A stretch of DNA of 64,000 nt, from NCBI GenBank assembly GCA_963778025.1, contig CAVZTA010000018.1, forward strand, positions 1 through 64,000, in the 5' to 3' direction. The translations under genes and the position numbers were made by a program. Position 1 is the stretch's first letter, and each line of letters starts with the position of its first letter. The notes below the pieces were generated by a model. The model searched no databases. It was not told the origin of the DNA and saw only the letters and a list, made by a program, of their open reading frames with translations. The stretch is from CAVZTA01 sp963778025. GTDB taxonomy: Bacteria; Chloroflexota; Limnocylindria; Limnocylindrales; CSP1-4. This document shows positions 16,035-23,170 of the stretch, piece after piece.

Positions 16035-16994
16035 TCAGCGCTTCGTGCGCCGGCGTGCCTTGGGCTTCGCGGCCGCCGCCATCTTCTCCGCGACCTCCAG
16101 CTCCGTCGCGCCGCTCGCCGCGTCAGCGGCACCGGCCGCGATCTCGAATGCCGAATCGGTCGCGGCCCCGCGCGCGATCTCGACGGTCTCGGCCCCGACC
16201 TGCATCTCGATCGCGCCGGCGGCGACCTGCGCGATGCCCTCCTGCCCGAGCGCCTGGCTCCGTGCCGCGAGGGCTTCACCGACCGCGAGTCGGGCGATCC
16301 CGCTGGCGGCCTGCCGTTCCGCGACCTCTTCGACGTCGTCCGCGGTCTCGGCCAGCGCAGCCGCGATGAGCCGCGTCCCCTGCGAGCCGACGAGCGTCTC
16401 GACGGACAGGGCCTGCAGGAGGGCGCTGCGGTCGTCGAGGAACACCGCGAGGAGCGGCATCTCGAGACGCGCCATGAGGCGGCTGACGGCCGACAGCTCG
16501 CCCGATACGCGCGCGATGGCAAGGCCGCGATCGAGCTGGGCCCCGCTCATCGAGCGCACCAGCCCCGTCAGGTCCTCGATGCCCTCGGCGAGCTCCAGCG
16601 TCCCCTCGGCGCGTCCGAGCTCCTCCATCCCGCCCAGCGCCGCCAGGTCGGCGAGCTGCTCGCCTCGCTCCGCGACCTTGAGCTTGCCCTCCCCGAGGGC
16701 GACGTCGCCGGCGCCCATCGCGACAGCACCGATCCCCGCGTCGGCGATATCCCGGGCGTCTGCCAGGCCGGCAAGTCCCTCGGCGACCTCGGCCTCGCCA
16801 TGCTCCACGTCGGCGGCACCACCGACGGCATAGGTCAGGGCCGCGTTCTCGATCGCCTCCTCGTCGGCCGCGGAGCGCGTGCTCGCCTTGGACGCGCTCC
16901 TACGGGTCGTCCCGTTCGCGGCCGCCGTCCGCGACGTCGCAGGCTTGGCCGCCGTCTTCCCGCCGCTCGCTTTCGCGGTCTTCCGTTGCGCCAT
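16035..16994 (-). CDS. Ala/Glu-rich helical protein with basic Lys/Arg tails
   Basis: A 319-aa protein of unusual composition. The first 42 residues are Lys/Ala/Thr-rich (KTAAKPATSRTAAANGTTRR), like a histone H1-type tail. A long Ala-Gly-Glu-rich middle has degenerate repeats of the kind GxxEIAxGAAD (GTLELAEGIEDL, GAIEMQVGAETVEIARGAA, AFEIAAGAADAASGATELE), predicted helical. The end is AKPKARRRTKR. There is no signal peptide or Cys. A strong Shine-Dalgarno AGGAGGT sits 8 nt before ATG 16994. Its function is unknown; a DNA-binding or polyester-granule (phasin-like) role is only a guess from composition. Confidence 0.65.
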   Translation of the reverse strand: MAQRKTAKASGGKTAAKPATSRTAAANGTTRRSASKASTRSAADEEAIENAALTYAVGGAADVEHGEAEVAEGLAGLADARDIADAGIGAVAMGAGDVALGEGKLKVAERGEQLADLAALGGMEELGRAEGTLELAEGIEDLTGLVRSMSGAQLDRGLAIARVSGELSAVSRLMARLEMPLLAVFLDDRSALLQALSVETLVGSQGTRLIAAALAETADDVEEVAERQAASGIARLAVGEALAARSQALGQEGIAQVAAGAIEMQVGAETVEIARGAATDSAFEIAAGAADAASGATELEVAEKMAAAAKPKARRRTKR

Positions 16995-17184
16995 GACGAT
17001 CCACCTCCTGGACCCGCTCAGCGGGGTGACGATCAGCCAGTCATGGACAGGGTGCGGCGTGCATCCGGCTTGTCGCCAGCGTGCCCACCACCCGACGGCG
17101 GCGATGTACGGACGTCCGTCCGGACCGCGCGCGATGTGTCACGCTGCCGACCGAGGGGTTTCGTGTCTGAGGGAGGAGATCACG

Positions 17185-17484
17185 ATGGGATGCTTGCTGG
17201 CGGTGACGACGGGCGTCATCCCGCGACTCTTGGTGTTCGTGATGTGGCTGTTGCGCCCGGCCGCCTGGGATGCCGCGTTCGGCGGTCCCATCCTGCCGAT
17301 CCTCGGGATCGTCTTTCTGCCATTCACGACGTTGATGTACATCACGGTCTACGCGGCGGGCCAGGGTCTCACGGGCCTGGATATCGTCGCCGTGATGGTC
17401 GCCTTCGCATGCGACGTGTTCGCCATCGGCGCGTCCACGTACGGCAACCGGGACAAGATCGGCTTTGTGAACACGATGGACTGA
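17185..17484 (+). CDS. small three-helix membrane protein
   Basis: 99 aa with three hydrophobic segments (VIPRLLVFVMWLL, PILGIVFLPFTTLMYITVY, IVAVMVAFACDVFAIGA) and a short polar tail. GGGAGGAG lies 8 nt before ATG 17185, fixing the start; an upstream in-frame ATG at 16879 lacks such a site. Small proteins of this layout are common in actinobacteria and Chloroflexota, but no function is known to me. Confidence 0.6.
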   Translation: MGCLLAVTTGVIPRLLVFVMWLLRPAAWDAAFGGPILPILGIVFLPFTTLMYITVYAAGQGLTGLDIVAVMVAFACDVFAIGASTYGNRDKIGFVNTMD

Positions 17485-17486
17485 CA

Positions 17487-17506
17487 GCGCCGGGCGCGAC
17501 CGGCGC
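17487..17506. terminator. short hairpin between the small membrane-protein gene and tRNA-Leu
   Basis: GCGCCGG and CCGGCGC pair around a 6-nt loop. The hairpin lies between the end of the plus-strand gene (17484) and the 3' end of the minus-strand tRNA (17514), so it could act on either strand. No U-tract. Confidence 0.4.
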
Positions 17507-17513
17507 CGGCATG

Positions 17514-17599
17514 TGGTGCCGAAGGAGGGACTCGAACCCTCACTCCCTTGCGGTCAGCGGTGTTTGAGACCGCCGCGTCTGCCATTCCGCCACTTCGGC
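17514..17599 (-). tRNA. tRNA-Leu (anticodon CAA)
   Basis: On the minus strand an 86-nt tRNA runs from GCCGAAG to GGCACCA with CCA encoded. The acceptor stem is GCCGAAG/CTTCGGC. The anticodon stem is GCGGT/ACCGC with loop CTCAAAC, giving anticodon CAA (reads UUG). The long class II variable arm (TGACCGCAAGGGAGT region) and T-loop GGTTCGAGTCC confirm leucine. A TATCGT box 9 nt upstream suits a very short 5' leader. Confidence 0.97.
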
Positions 17600-17608
17600 T
17601 GTGACCGA

Positions 17609-17614
17609 ACGATA
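17609..17614 (-). promoter_or_regulatory. predicted -10 box of tRNA-Leu
   Basis: TATCGT on the minus strand, ending 9 nt before the mature 5' end of tRNA-Leu. A start about 7 nt beyond the box would give a leader of only 2-3 nt. Confidence 0.4.
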
Positions 17615-17697
17615 GCGCCGCGGCGCGGTCGTACCGGTGCGAGCGACGACCGTGGAACCGGGCCGTCCGGGTCGCCGTCTCCGCCGGAAGCCGATGC

Positions 17698-17703
17698 TAG
17701 ACT
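17698..17703 (+). promoter_or_regulatory. predicted -10 box of the sigma/anti-sigma operon
   Basis: TAGACT, identical to the uvrB box. Here no start codon follows at 6 nt. The predicted transcript begins near 17710 and contains GGGAGG at about 17728-17733 before the GTG at 17745. Confidence 0.4.
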
Positions 17704-17744
17704 CCCCGCGCCTCGCCATCGCCGTCGGGAGGGCCGCCCAGCCC

Positions 17745-18359
17745 GTGGACGACCTTCACACGAACGAGGTGGTCGAAGACCCCATCCAGCGCCGCGACCT
17801 GATCCTCATCGAGCGATCGAGGGGCGGGGACCTCAGCGCGTTCAACGACCTCGTCGAGTCCTACCAGGACCAGCTGTTCGCGCTCGTCGCGCGCATGGTC
17901 CCCGATCGCGACCAGGCGTCGGATGCCGTCCAGGAGGCGTTCTTCTCGGCGTTCCGGAACATGCACAACTTCCGGGGCGGCAGCGTCCGCTCGTGGCTGA
18001 GCCGCATCGCCGTGAATGCCGCGATGGACACACAGCGGGCGAAGAAGCGTCGTCCGGTCCAGCCATATCCCGAGCTCGAGGATGACAGCTGGCAGCCGCC
18101 CGCCGGCCCCGACGTGGATCCTGAGCGCATCGCGGTCCACGCCGAGCGCACACGGATGCTCTCGGCGGCGCTGGAGACGATCACCAACGACCAGCGCAAC
18201 GCGATCGTCCTGTTCGATGTCGAGGGCTACGACTATCAGGAGATCGCCGACCTCACGGGTGTCTCCCTCGGCACGGTGAAGTCGCGGATCCATCGCGGGC
18301 GACTGGCGCTTCGGGCCCGGCTCGAGGACCGGATGGAGCTCCTCCGGAGCGACCGCTGA
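17745..18359 (+). CDS. ECF sigma factor (RpoE-like, sigma-70 family)
   Basis: A 204-aa sigma factor. Region 2 shows FNDLVESYQDQLFALVARMV, DASDAVQEAFFSAFRNMHNF-type motifs (read as QASDAVQEAFFSAF) and WLSRIAVNAAMDTQR, which bind core polymerase and the -10 element. Region 4 shows LPxxQR-like ITNDQRNAIVLFDVEG and the helix-turn-helix YQEIADLTGVSLGTVKSRIHRGR. GTG 17745 is chosen because it follows the predicted promoter and a GGGAGG; an in-frame ATG at 17694 overlaps the promoter box. The stop overlaps the next start (TGATG), coupling it to a membrane anti-sigma-like gene, the usual partner arrangement. Confidence 0.9.
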   Translation: MDDLHTNEVVEDPIQRRDLILIERSRGGDLSAFNDLVESYQDQLFALVARMVPDRDQASDAVQEAFFSAFRNMHNFRGGSVRSWLSRIAVNAAMDTQRAKKRRPVQPYPELEDDSWQPPAGPDVDPERIAVHAERTRMLSAALETITNDQRNAIVLFDVEGYDYQEIADLTGVSLGTVKSRIHRGRLALRARLEDRMELLRSDR

Positions 18360-18732
18360 TGCCGCATCTGCCCGACAGCCACCAGGACCACGATCTCGTG
18401 CTCGTCGCCGCGCTCGTCGCGGGCGACACCGAGGGTCGCGACCACACCCGCGCGACCGAGCTCGTGACGTCCTGTCCCGAGTGCGCCCGGGTACGCGATG
18501 ACCTGGTCACGCTCGCCGCCCTGCTGCCCACCCTGCCCGCACCCGCTCGCACCCGCGACTACCGTCTGACCGCCGAGCAGGCCGCGGCCCTCCGACCCAC
18601 CGGCTGGCGTCGACTGCTCGGCGCGTTCGGCGGCTCGGGCTTCCGCTTCGCCACCCCCGTCGGCACCGCGATGGCCACCCTGGGCATCGCCGGGCTCCTC
18701 CTCTCGGCCGTCCCGTCCTCGCTGCCCGCGGG
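18359..18732 (+). repeat. 374-bp perfect direct repeat, unit A
   Basis: Identical base for base to 19229-19602 (offset 870). It begins exactly at the A of the start codon and ends inside the codons for SLPAG. After one mismatch (18733/19603) another 11 bases match, then the sequences diverge completely. It encodes the putative sigma-binding domain and the first hydrophobic stretch. Confidence 0.95.
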
Positions 18733-19180
18733 TACGACCGGCGAGGGCGTCTCGGCTGGTGGTGCGCCCGCCGCCACGAGCGACGGCGCCAGCCGGCAGA
18801 GCCTCACCCCGTCCCTCGGCTACGGACTCACGGGCGGCTCCGTGGACCCTGACGCTTCGGCCAGCGCGGCCATCCTTGCGCCGGCCGCCACCGAGATCGC
18901 CAAGGCGAGCGCGAGCGCCGCGGCCCCGTCCTCGCCCCATCGGCTGCGGCGAGCGCGGACACGTTGTCGTCCGCCGCGCCGTCCGCCGCGGCGCCGTCGG
19001 CCGCGCCGGCGTCCCTCGAAGCGAACGTGTGCGGCTCCGACGCCGGCAGCGGATCGCGCGCCGACGACGCCGTCGACGAGCTCGCCGACCGTGCTCGTGT
19101 CCACGTCGCTCGTGCTGCTGGTCGCCGGTGCCGTGCTGGTGCTCCTGCGCGCCGCCAGTCGGCGGGCCACGCCGGTCTGA
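18359..19180 (+). CDS. anti-sigma-like membrane protein, copy 1
   Basis: 273 aa as read. The N-terminal cytosolic part has a zinc-finger-like HTRATELVTSCPECARV and the segment RDYRLTAEQAAALRP. A hydrophobic stretch (ATLGIAGLLLSAV), an Ala/Ser/Pro-rich linker and a C-terminal helix VLVSTSLVLLVAGAVLVLL follow. Its first 374 nt are identical to copy 2 at 19229. About 18950-19075 the open frame becomes Arg/Pro-rich, while another frame gives the expected Ala/Ser/Pro linker with high GC3. Two compensating indels are therefore likely. The start overlaps the sigma-factor stop, so binding and inhibition of that sigma factor is inferred. Confidence 0.7.
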   Translation: MPHLPDSHQDHDLVLVAALVAGDTEGRDHTRATELVTSCPECARVRDDLVTLAALLPTLPAPARTRDYRLTAEQAAALRPTGWRRLLGAFGGSGFRFATPVGTAMATLGIAGLLLSAVPSSLPAGTTGEGVSAGGAPAATSDGASRQSLTPSLGYGLTGGSVDPDASASAAILAPAATEIAKASASAAAPSSPHRLRRARTRCRPPRRPPRRRRPRRRPSKRTCAAPTPAADRAPTTPSTSSPTVLVSTSLVLLVAGAVLVLLRAASRRATPV

Positions 19181-19228
19181 CCGGTCGAGCCGGAACCTCC
19201 TCCGGGCCGATATCGTCTGAGCCAGGAC

Positions 19229-19602
19229 ATGCCGCATCTGCCCGACAGCCACCAGGACCACGATCTCGTGCTCGTCGCCGCGCTCGTCGCGGGCGACACC
19301 GAGGGTCGCGACCACACCCGCGCGACCGAGCTCGTGACGTCCTGTCCCGAGTGCGCCCGGGTACGCGATGACCTGGTCACGCTCGCCGCCCTGCTGCCCA
19401 CCCTGCCCGCACCCGCTCGCACCCGCGACTACCGTCTGACCGCCGAGCAGGCCGCGGCCCTCCGACCCACCGGCTGGCGTCGACTGCTCGGCGCGTTCGG
19501 CGGCTCGGGCTTCCGCTTCGCCACCCCCGTCGGCACCGCGATGGCCACCCTGGGCATCGCCGGGCTCCTCCTCTCGGCCGTCCCGTCCTCGCTGCCCGCG
19601 GG
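19229..19602 (+). repeat. 374-bp perfect direct repeat, unit B
   Basis: Second copy of 18359-18732, starting exactly at the ATG of the downstream anti-sigma-like gene. Recombination between the units would delete 870 bp and fuse the sigma factor directly to the copy 2 C-terminus. Confidence 0.95.
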
Positions 19603-20074
19603 CACGACCGGCGATGGGACGAGCGGGAGCGCACCACTCCAGTCCGTGACGCAGGACGCGTCCGCGCCGGCCGCCAGCGCGGGCCCGGCGGCGATCGGAC
19701 CGGCGCCCCAGGGCGAGGTCCCGGCGACCAGCGAACCGATCGCCAGCGCGGCGGCGTCCGCGAGCGCGGCTCCGGCGCCATCCGCCAGTGCCGGGGCGGC
19801 GTCCGGCCGCTACGAAGCTGACCAGTACGCGAACCCGGCGGATACGAGCCAGCGTGGCGCCGCCGCCGCGCCGAGCGGCCCGGCCGCGACGAGCGACATC
19901 GCCGGGGAGAACGGGACGAAGCTCGCGGCACCGCCGGCGGCCAGCACGCCGACCCTGGATGCCACGCCCACGACCGTCGCCCCGGACCGATCGCTGGTGT
20001 TCGTGGCGAGCCTCCTGCTCATCGCCGGTGTCGGGCTCCTGGGCCTGCGCTACACGGCTCGCCGGGTCGCCTGA
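19229..20074 (+). CDS. anti-sigma-like membrane protein, copy 2
   Basis: 281 aa, open throughout. The N-terminal 125 residues are identical to copy 1 (CPECARVRDDLVTLAALL, RDYRLTAEQAAALRP, first hydrophobic segment). After that the proteins are unrelated in sequence but alike in style, with a long Ala/Ser/Pro/Gln linker (about 130-245), then SLVFVASLLLIAGVGLLGL as C-terminal helix and a short basic tail. It starts 48 nt after copy 1. The two genes therefore share a sensor-independent cytosolic part and differ in the extracytoplasmic part. It could receive a different signal for the same sigma factor; this is inference. Confidence 0.75.
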   Translation: MPHLPDSHQDHDLVLVAALVAGDTEGRDHTRATELVTSCPECARVRDDLVTLAALLPTLPAPARTRDYRLTAEQAAALRPTGWRRLLGAFGGSGFRFATPVGTAMATLGIAGLLLSAVPSSLPAGTTGDGTSGSAPLQSVTQDASAPAASAGPAAIGPAPQGEVPATSEPIASAAASASAAPAPSASAGAASGRYEADQYANPADTSQRGAAAAPSGPAATSDIAGENGTKLAAPPAASTPTLDATPTTVAPDRSLVFVASLLLIAGVGLLGLRYTARRVA

Positions 20075-20084
20075 CGCTCGCCGC

Positions 20085-20105
20085 GCCGGCCGCCGGGCGG
20101 CCGGC
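20085..20105 (+). terminator. hairpin terminator after the anti-sigma-like gene
   Basis: GCCGGCCGC and GCGGCCGGC form a perfect 9-bp stem with a 3-nt loop, 11 bp after the stop at 20074 and 18 bp before the predicted polA promoter. It separates the two transcription units. Confidence 0.55.
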
Positions 20106-20122
20106 CCGGAGGGGCCCGCGGG

Positions 20123-20128
20123 TACACT
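20123..20128 (+). promoter_or_regulatory. predicted -10 box of polA
   Basis: TACACT followed by exactly 6 nt and then a GTG at 20135. That GTG opens a 9-codon frame and not polA itself. The spacing equals that of uvrB and uvrA. Confidence 0.45.
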
Positions 20129-20134
20129 GGACGG

Positions 20135-20164
20135 GTGATCGCCCGCCCCGCGAAGGTTCCCTGA
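20135..20164 (+). CDS. 9-codon mini-ORF coupled to polA
   Basis: GTG 20135 opens MIARPAKVP and stops with TGA at 20162-20164, sharing one base with the polA ATG (TGATG). By the leaderless rule seen elsewhere here, the transcript would begin at this GTG. It would have to be translated or bypassed before polA. There is no recognisable Shine-Dalgarno before the polA ATG, so termination-reinitiation is a plausible route. Prediction only. Confidence 0.4.
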   Translation: MIARPAKVP

Positions 20165-23091
20165 TGGAGCGGCTGATGCTGCTCGACGGGTACGGGCTCG
20201 TCTACCGCGCGTTCTTCGCCCTGCCCGACCTGACGACCTCGAAGGGAACGCTCGTCAAGGGCGTGTTCGGCTTCGCCAGCATCGTCCTCCGGGGCCTCCA
20301 GGACCTGAAGCCCGACTACCTCGCGGTCTCCTTCGACCTGCCCGGCCCGACGTTCCGCCACGAGCAGTACGCCGAGTACAAGGCGACCCGGACGAAGATG
20401 CCCGACGAGCTCCGGGACCAGTTCCCGATGGTCCGCGAGGTCGTCAAGGCGCTGCGCATCCCGGTCTACGAGCTGCAGGGCTACGAGGCGGACGACGTGA
20501 TCGGGACGATCACCCGCCAGATGGAGCCGCTCGACGTCGAGACGACGATCGTCACCGTCGACCTCGACATGCTCCAGCTGGTCACCCCCAAGACCCGGCT
20601 GATGACGACGCGCTCGGGCGTCGAGAACACGGTCATCTACGACGTCGCCAGGATCGACGAACGGTTCGGGCTCCGGCCGGACCAGATGATCGACTACAAG
20701 GCGCTCAAGGGCGATCCGACCGACAACATCCCGGGTGTGCCCGGTGTGGGCGAGAAGACGGCCGCCAAGCTCATCGGGCAGTACGGCCACCTCGAGGGCC
20801 TGTTCGAGCAGCTCGAGACCGTCACCCCGGAGAAGCTGCGCGAGAAGCTCCGCGACCACCGCGACCAGGTGTTCCTGGGCCGGGAGCTGTCGCGGATCGT
20901 GCGCGACCTGCCGGTCACGCTGGACCTCGAAGCGGCGCGACTCGGCGACTACGATCGCGAGACCGTCGTCCGGCTGTTCCGGGAGTACGAGTTCCGGACC
21001 CTGATCGACCGGCTGCCACCGCTCCTCGGCGAGGATGACGCGTCGCGGCTGGCGGCGCTCCGTGGCGAGACCGCGAGCGGCACCTTCCCGGCGGCGCAGG
21101 TCCCCGGACGCTCTCCCGGCTGGCGGCCTCCGCCCGCGCCATCCGGCGGGCAGCTGGCGCTGACGCTCGACTTCGACACCGTGTCCGGCGGAGCGGGGCC
21201 GGCGAGCCCGCCTTCGTCGAATGGCTCGAAGGTGGCATCGGTCCCGTCCGGCGACCTGCCGGCTGCCCTCAAGGCCGCGATCGCGGATCCGGGGCGGATC
21301 GAGGTGGTCGAGGCGGATGGCGTCGCGGCCCTGGAACCGTGGCTTCGCGGGCAATCCGCGGTCGGACTGGGCCAGCAGATCGCCGACCCGCGACCGCTCG
21401 CCGGGACGCCGCACGCGCTGGCCGTGGCGGGCATGGACGGGCGCGTCGTCAGCGCCGCGGGTCCCGCGGCGTCGGTCGCGGTACGCCAGCTGGTCGAGGC
21501 GGTCGGCGTCCCGCTCGTCGCCCATGACGTGAAGCCGTTCCTGGTGGCGCGTCTCGCCGAGGACCGTGCGGCGGTGCTCCCGAAGGTCGCGTTCGACACC
21601 CAGATCGCGGCTTACCTCGTGAACGCGGCGCTGCGCTCCCAGAAGATCGACGACGTGGTCGCGGAGCGGCTGGGCGGCCTGGTGCTGCCGCCGCCGGCCG
21701 CCAACCTGCCCGCCGTCGCCACGGCTGGGCTGGAGGCGCTGGGCGCGCTGGCCTCACGGCCGCCCCTGGAAGCGGCCCTCGCCGAGGAGGGGGTGGAGCG
21801 GCTGTTCGCCGAGGTCGAGCTGCCGCTGGTGCCGATCCTGGCGCGGATGGAGGCGAACGGCGTCGCCCTCGACCGGGCGGCCCTCACCGAGCTCGACGCG
21901 GAGTTCAAGACCGAGATCCAGCGCCTCGAGCGCGCGATCTTCGATGCCGTCGGACACGAGTTCACGATCGGTTCGCCCAAGCAGCTGGGCGACATCCTGT
22001 TCGTGGAGCTCGGGCTGCCCAAGGGCCGCCGGACGAAGACCGGGTACTCGACGGATGCGGCGGTCCTGGAGGAGCTCCGGGGCGTCCATCCCGTCATCGA
22101 CCCCATCCTCGAGTGGCGGATCTACACGAAGCTCCGCTCGACCTACGTGGAGGCGCTGCCGACCCTGCTGGGCCCGGACGACCGCCTGCACACGACGTTC
22201 CACCAGGCGGTGGCGGCGACCGGCCGGCTCTCGTCGTCGGATCCGAACCTCCAGAACATCCCCATCCGGTCCGACCTCGGGCGGCGGATCCGGCGCGCCT
22301 TCGTCTCCGGCGAGCCCGCCACCGTGCTGCTCGCGGCCGATTACAGCCAGATCGAGCTCCGGATCCTCGCGCACGTGTCAGGCGACGTGCATCTGCAGGA
22401 CGCCTTCGCTCGCGAGGCCGACATCCATCGCGAGACCGCGGCGCGGGTGCTCCACAAGGACCCGCTCGACGTCACCGCCGACGAGCGGTCGATGGCGAAG
22501 ATGGTCAACTTCGGGCTGGCGTACGGGATGAGCGACTTCGGGCTGTCGAGCCGCGCCGGGATCAGCCGCCAGGAAGCGCAGGAGTTCATCAACTCGTACT
22601 TCGCGGCGTACTCCGGGATCAGCTACTACATGATGGCCATCAAGGAGAGCGCGAAGAAGGACGGCCAGGTCGCGACGCTGCTCGGTCGCAAGCGGCGCAT
22701 CCCGGAGCTCCAGTCGACGAACCGCGCGCTGGTCGGGGCGGGGGAGCGGATGGCCATCAACATGCCCATCCAGGGCACGGCCGCGGACATCGTGAAGATC
22801 GCGATGATCCGCCTCGACGAGCGCCTGCGTGAGGGCGGCTTCCGCGCGCGGCTGCTCCTCCAGGTCCACGACGAGCTGCTGCTCGAAGCGCCCGAGGACG
22901 AGGTCGACCGGCTCGTGCCGGTGCTGCGCGAGACGATGGAGGGGGCGCTGCCGTTGTCGGTGCCGCTGACCGTCGACGTGAAGGTCGGCCGGTCGTGGGA
23001 GGGCATGACGCCCGTCTCGCGACGGGATGCCGTGCTCGCGGAGGCCGATGAGCTGCCGCCGGAACCCGTGCTCGGGGCGACCGCCGGCTGA
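20164..23091 (+). CDS. polA: DNA polymerase I
   Basis: 975 aa. The 5'-nuclease domain is at 1-290 (LMLLDGYGLVYRAFFAL, YEADDVIGTI, IPGVPGVGEKTAAKLI). The 3'-5' exonuclease-like domain, about 370-560, lacks the DxE and other acidic catalytic motifs (AVGLGQQIADPRPLAG where DTET would be), so proofreading is probably absent. The family A polymerase domain is at 600-960, with motif A LLAADYSQIELRILAHVSGD, motif B RSMAKMVNFGLAYG and motif C LLQVHDELLLEAP. A Pro/Gly-rich linker of about 60 residues separates the first two domains. It functions in gap filling and Okazaki primer removal. It begins one base into the stop of a mini-ORF, and mutM follows. Confidence 0.96.
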   Translation: MERLMLLDGYGLVYRAFFALPDLTTSKGTLVKGVFGFASIVLRGLQDLKPDYLAVSFDLPGPTFRHEQYAEYKATRTKMPDELRDQFPMVREVVKALRIPVYELQGYEADDVIGTITRQMEPLDVETTIVTVDLDMLQLVTPKTRLMTTRSGVENTVIYDVARIDERFGLRPDQMIDYKALKGDPTDNIPGVPGVGEKTAAKLIGQYGHLEGLFEQLETVTPEKLREKLRDHRDQVFLGRELSRIVRDLPVTLDLEAARLGDYDRETVVRLFREYEFRTLIDRLPPLLGEDDASRLAALRGETASGTFPAAQVPGRSPGWRPPPAPSGGQLALTLDFDTVSGGAGPASPPSSNGSKVASVPSGDLPAALKAAIADPGRIEVVEADGVAALEPWLRGQSAVGLGQQIADPRPLAGTPHALAVAGMDGRVVSAAGPAASVAVRQLVEAVGVPLVAHDVKPFLVARLAEDRAAVLPKVAFDTQIAAYLVNAALRSQKIDDVVAERLGGLVLPPPAANLPAVATAGLEALGALASRPPLEAALAEEGVERLFAEVELPLVPILARMEANGVALDRAALTELDAEFKTEIQRLERAIFDAVGHEFTIGSPKQLGDILFVELGLPKGRRTKTGYSTDAAVLEELRGVHPVIDPILEWRIYTKLRSTYVEALPTLLGPDDRLHTTFHQAVAATGRLSSSDPNLQNIPIRSDLGRRIRRAFVSGEPATVLLAADYSQIELRILAHVSGDVHLQDAFAREADIHRETAARVLHKDPLDVTADERSMAKMVNFGLAYGMSDFGLSSRAGISRQEAQEFINSYFAAYSGISYYMMAIKESAKKDGQVATLLGRKRRIPELQSTNRALVGAGERMAINMPIQGTAADIVKIAMIRLDERLREGGFRARLLLQVHDELLLEAPEDEVDRLVPVLRETMEGALPLSVPLTVDVKVGRSWEGMTPVSRRDAVLAEADELPPEPVLGATAG

Positions 23092-23154
23092 GCCGCGGGC
23101 GCGGCGCCGGTCCCACCGTCCCGCCGCCGCGCCTCACGTCGCGACGCCGTCCGC

Positions 23155-23160
23155 TACCGT
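23155..23160 (+). promoter_or_regulatory. possible -10 box of mutM
   Basis: TACCGT lies 10 nt before the mutM ATG with no Shine-Dalgarno between, compatible with a leaderless or nearly leaderless transcript. The same hexamer occurs before the DinB-GNAT gene. Confidence 0.3.
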
Positions 23161-23170
23161 CCGTCCGGCC

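Noticed and set aside
18359..19602. Insertion sequence or transposon generating the 374-bp repeat
   Set aside because: There is no transposase, terminal inverted repeat or target-site duplication. The repeat starts exactly at a start codon and encodes the anti-sigma head, so gene-segment duplication fits better.
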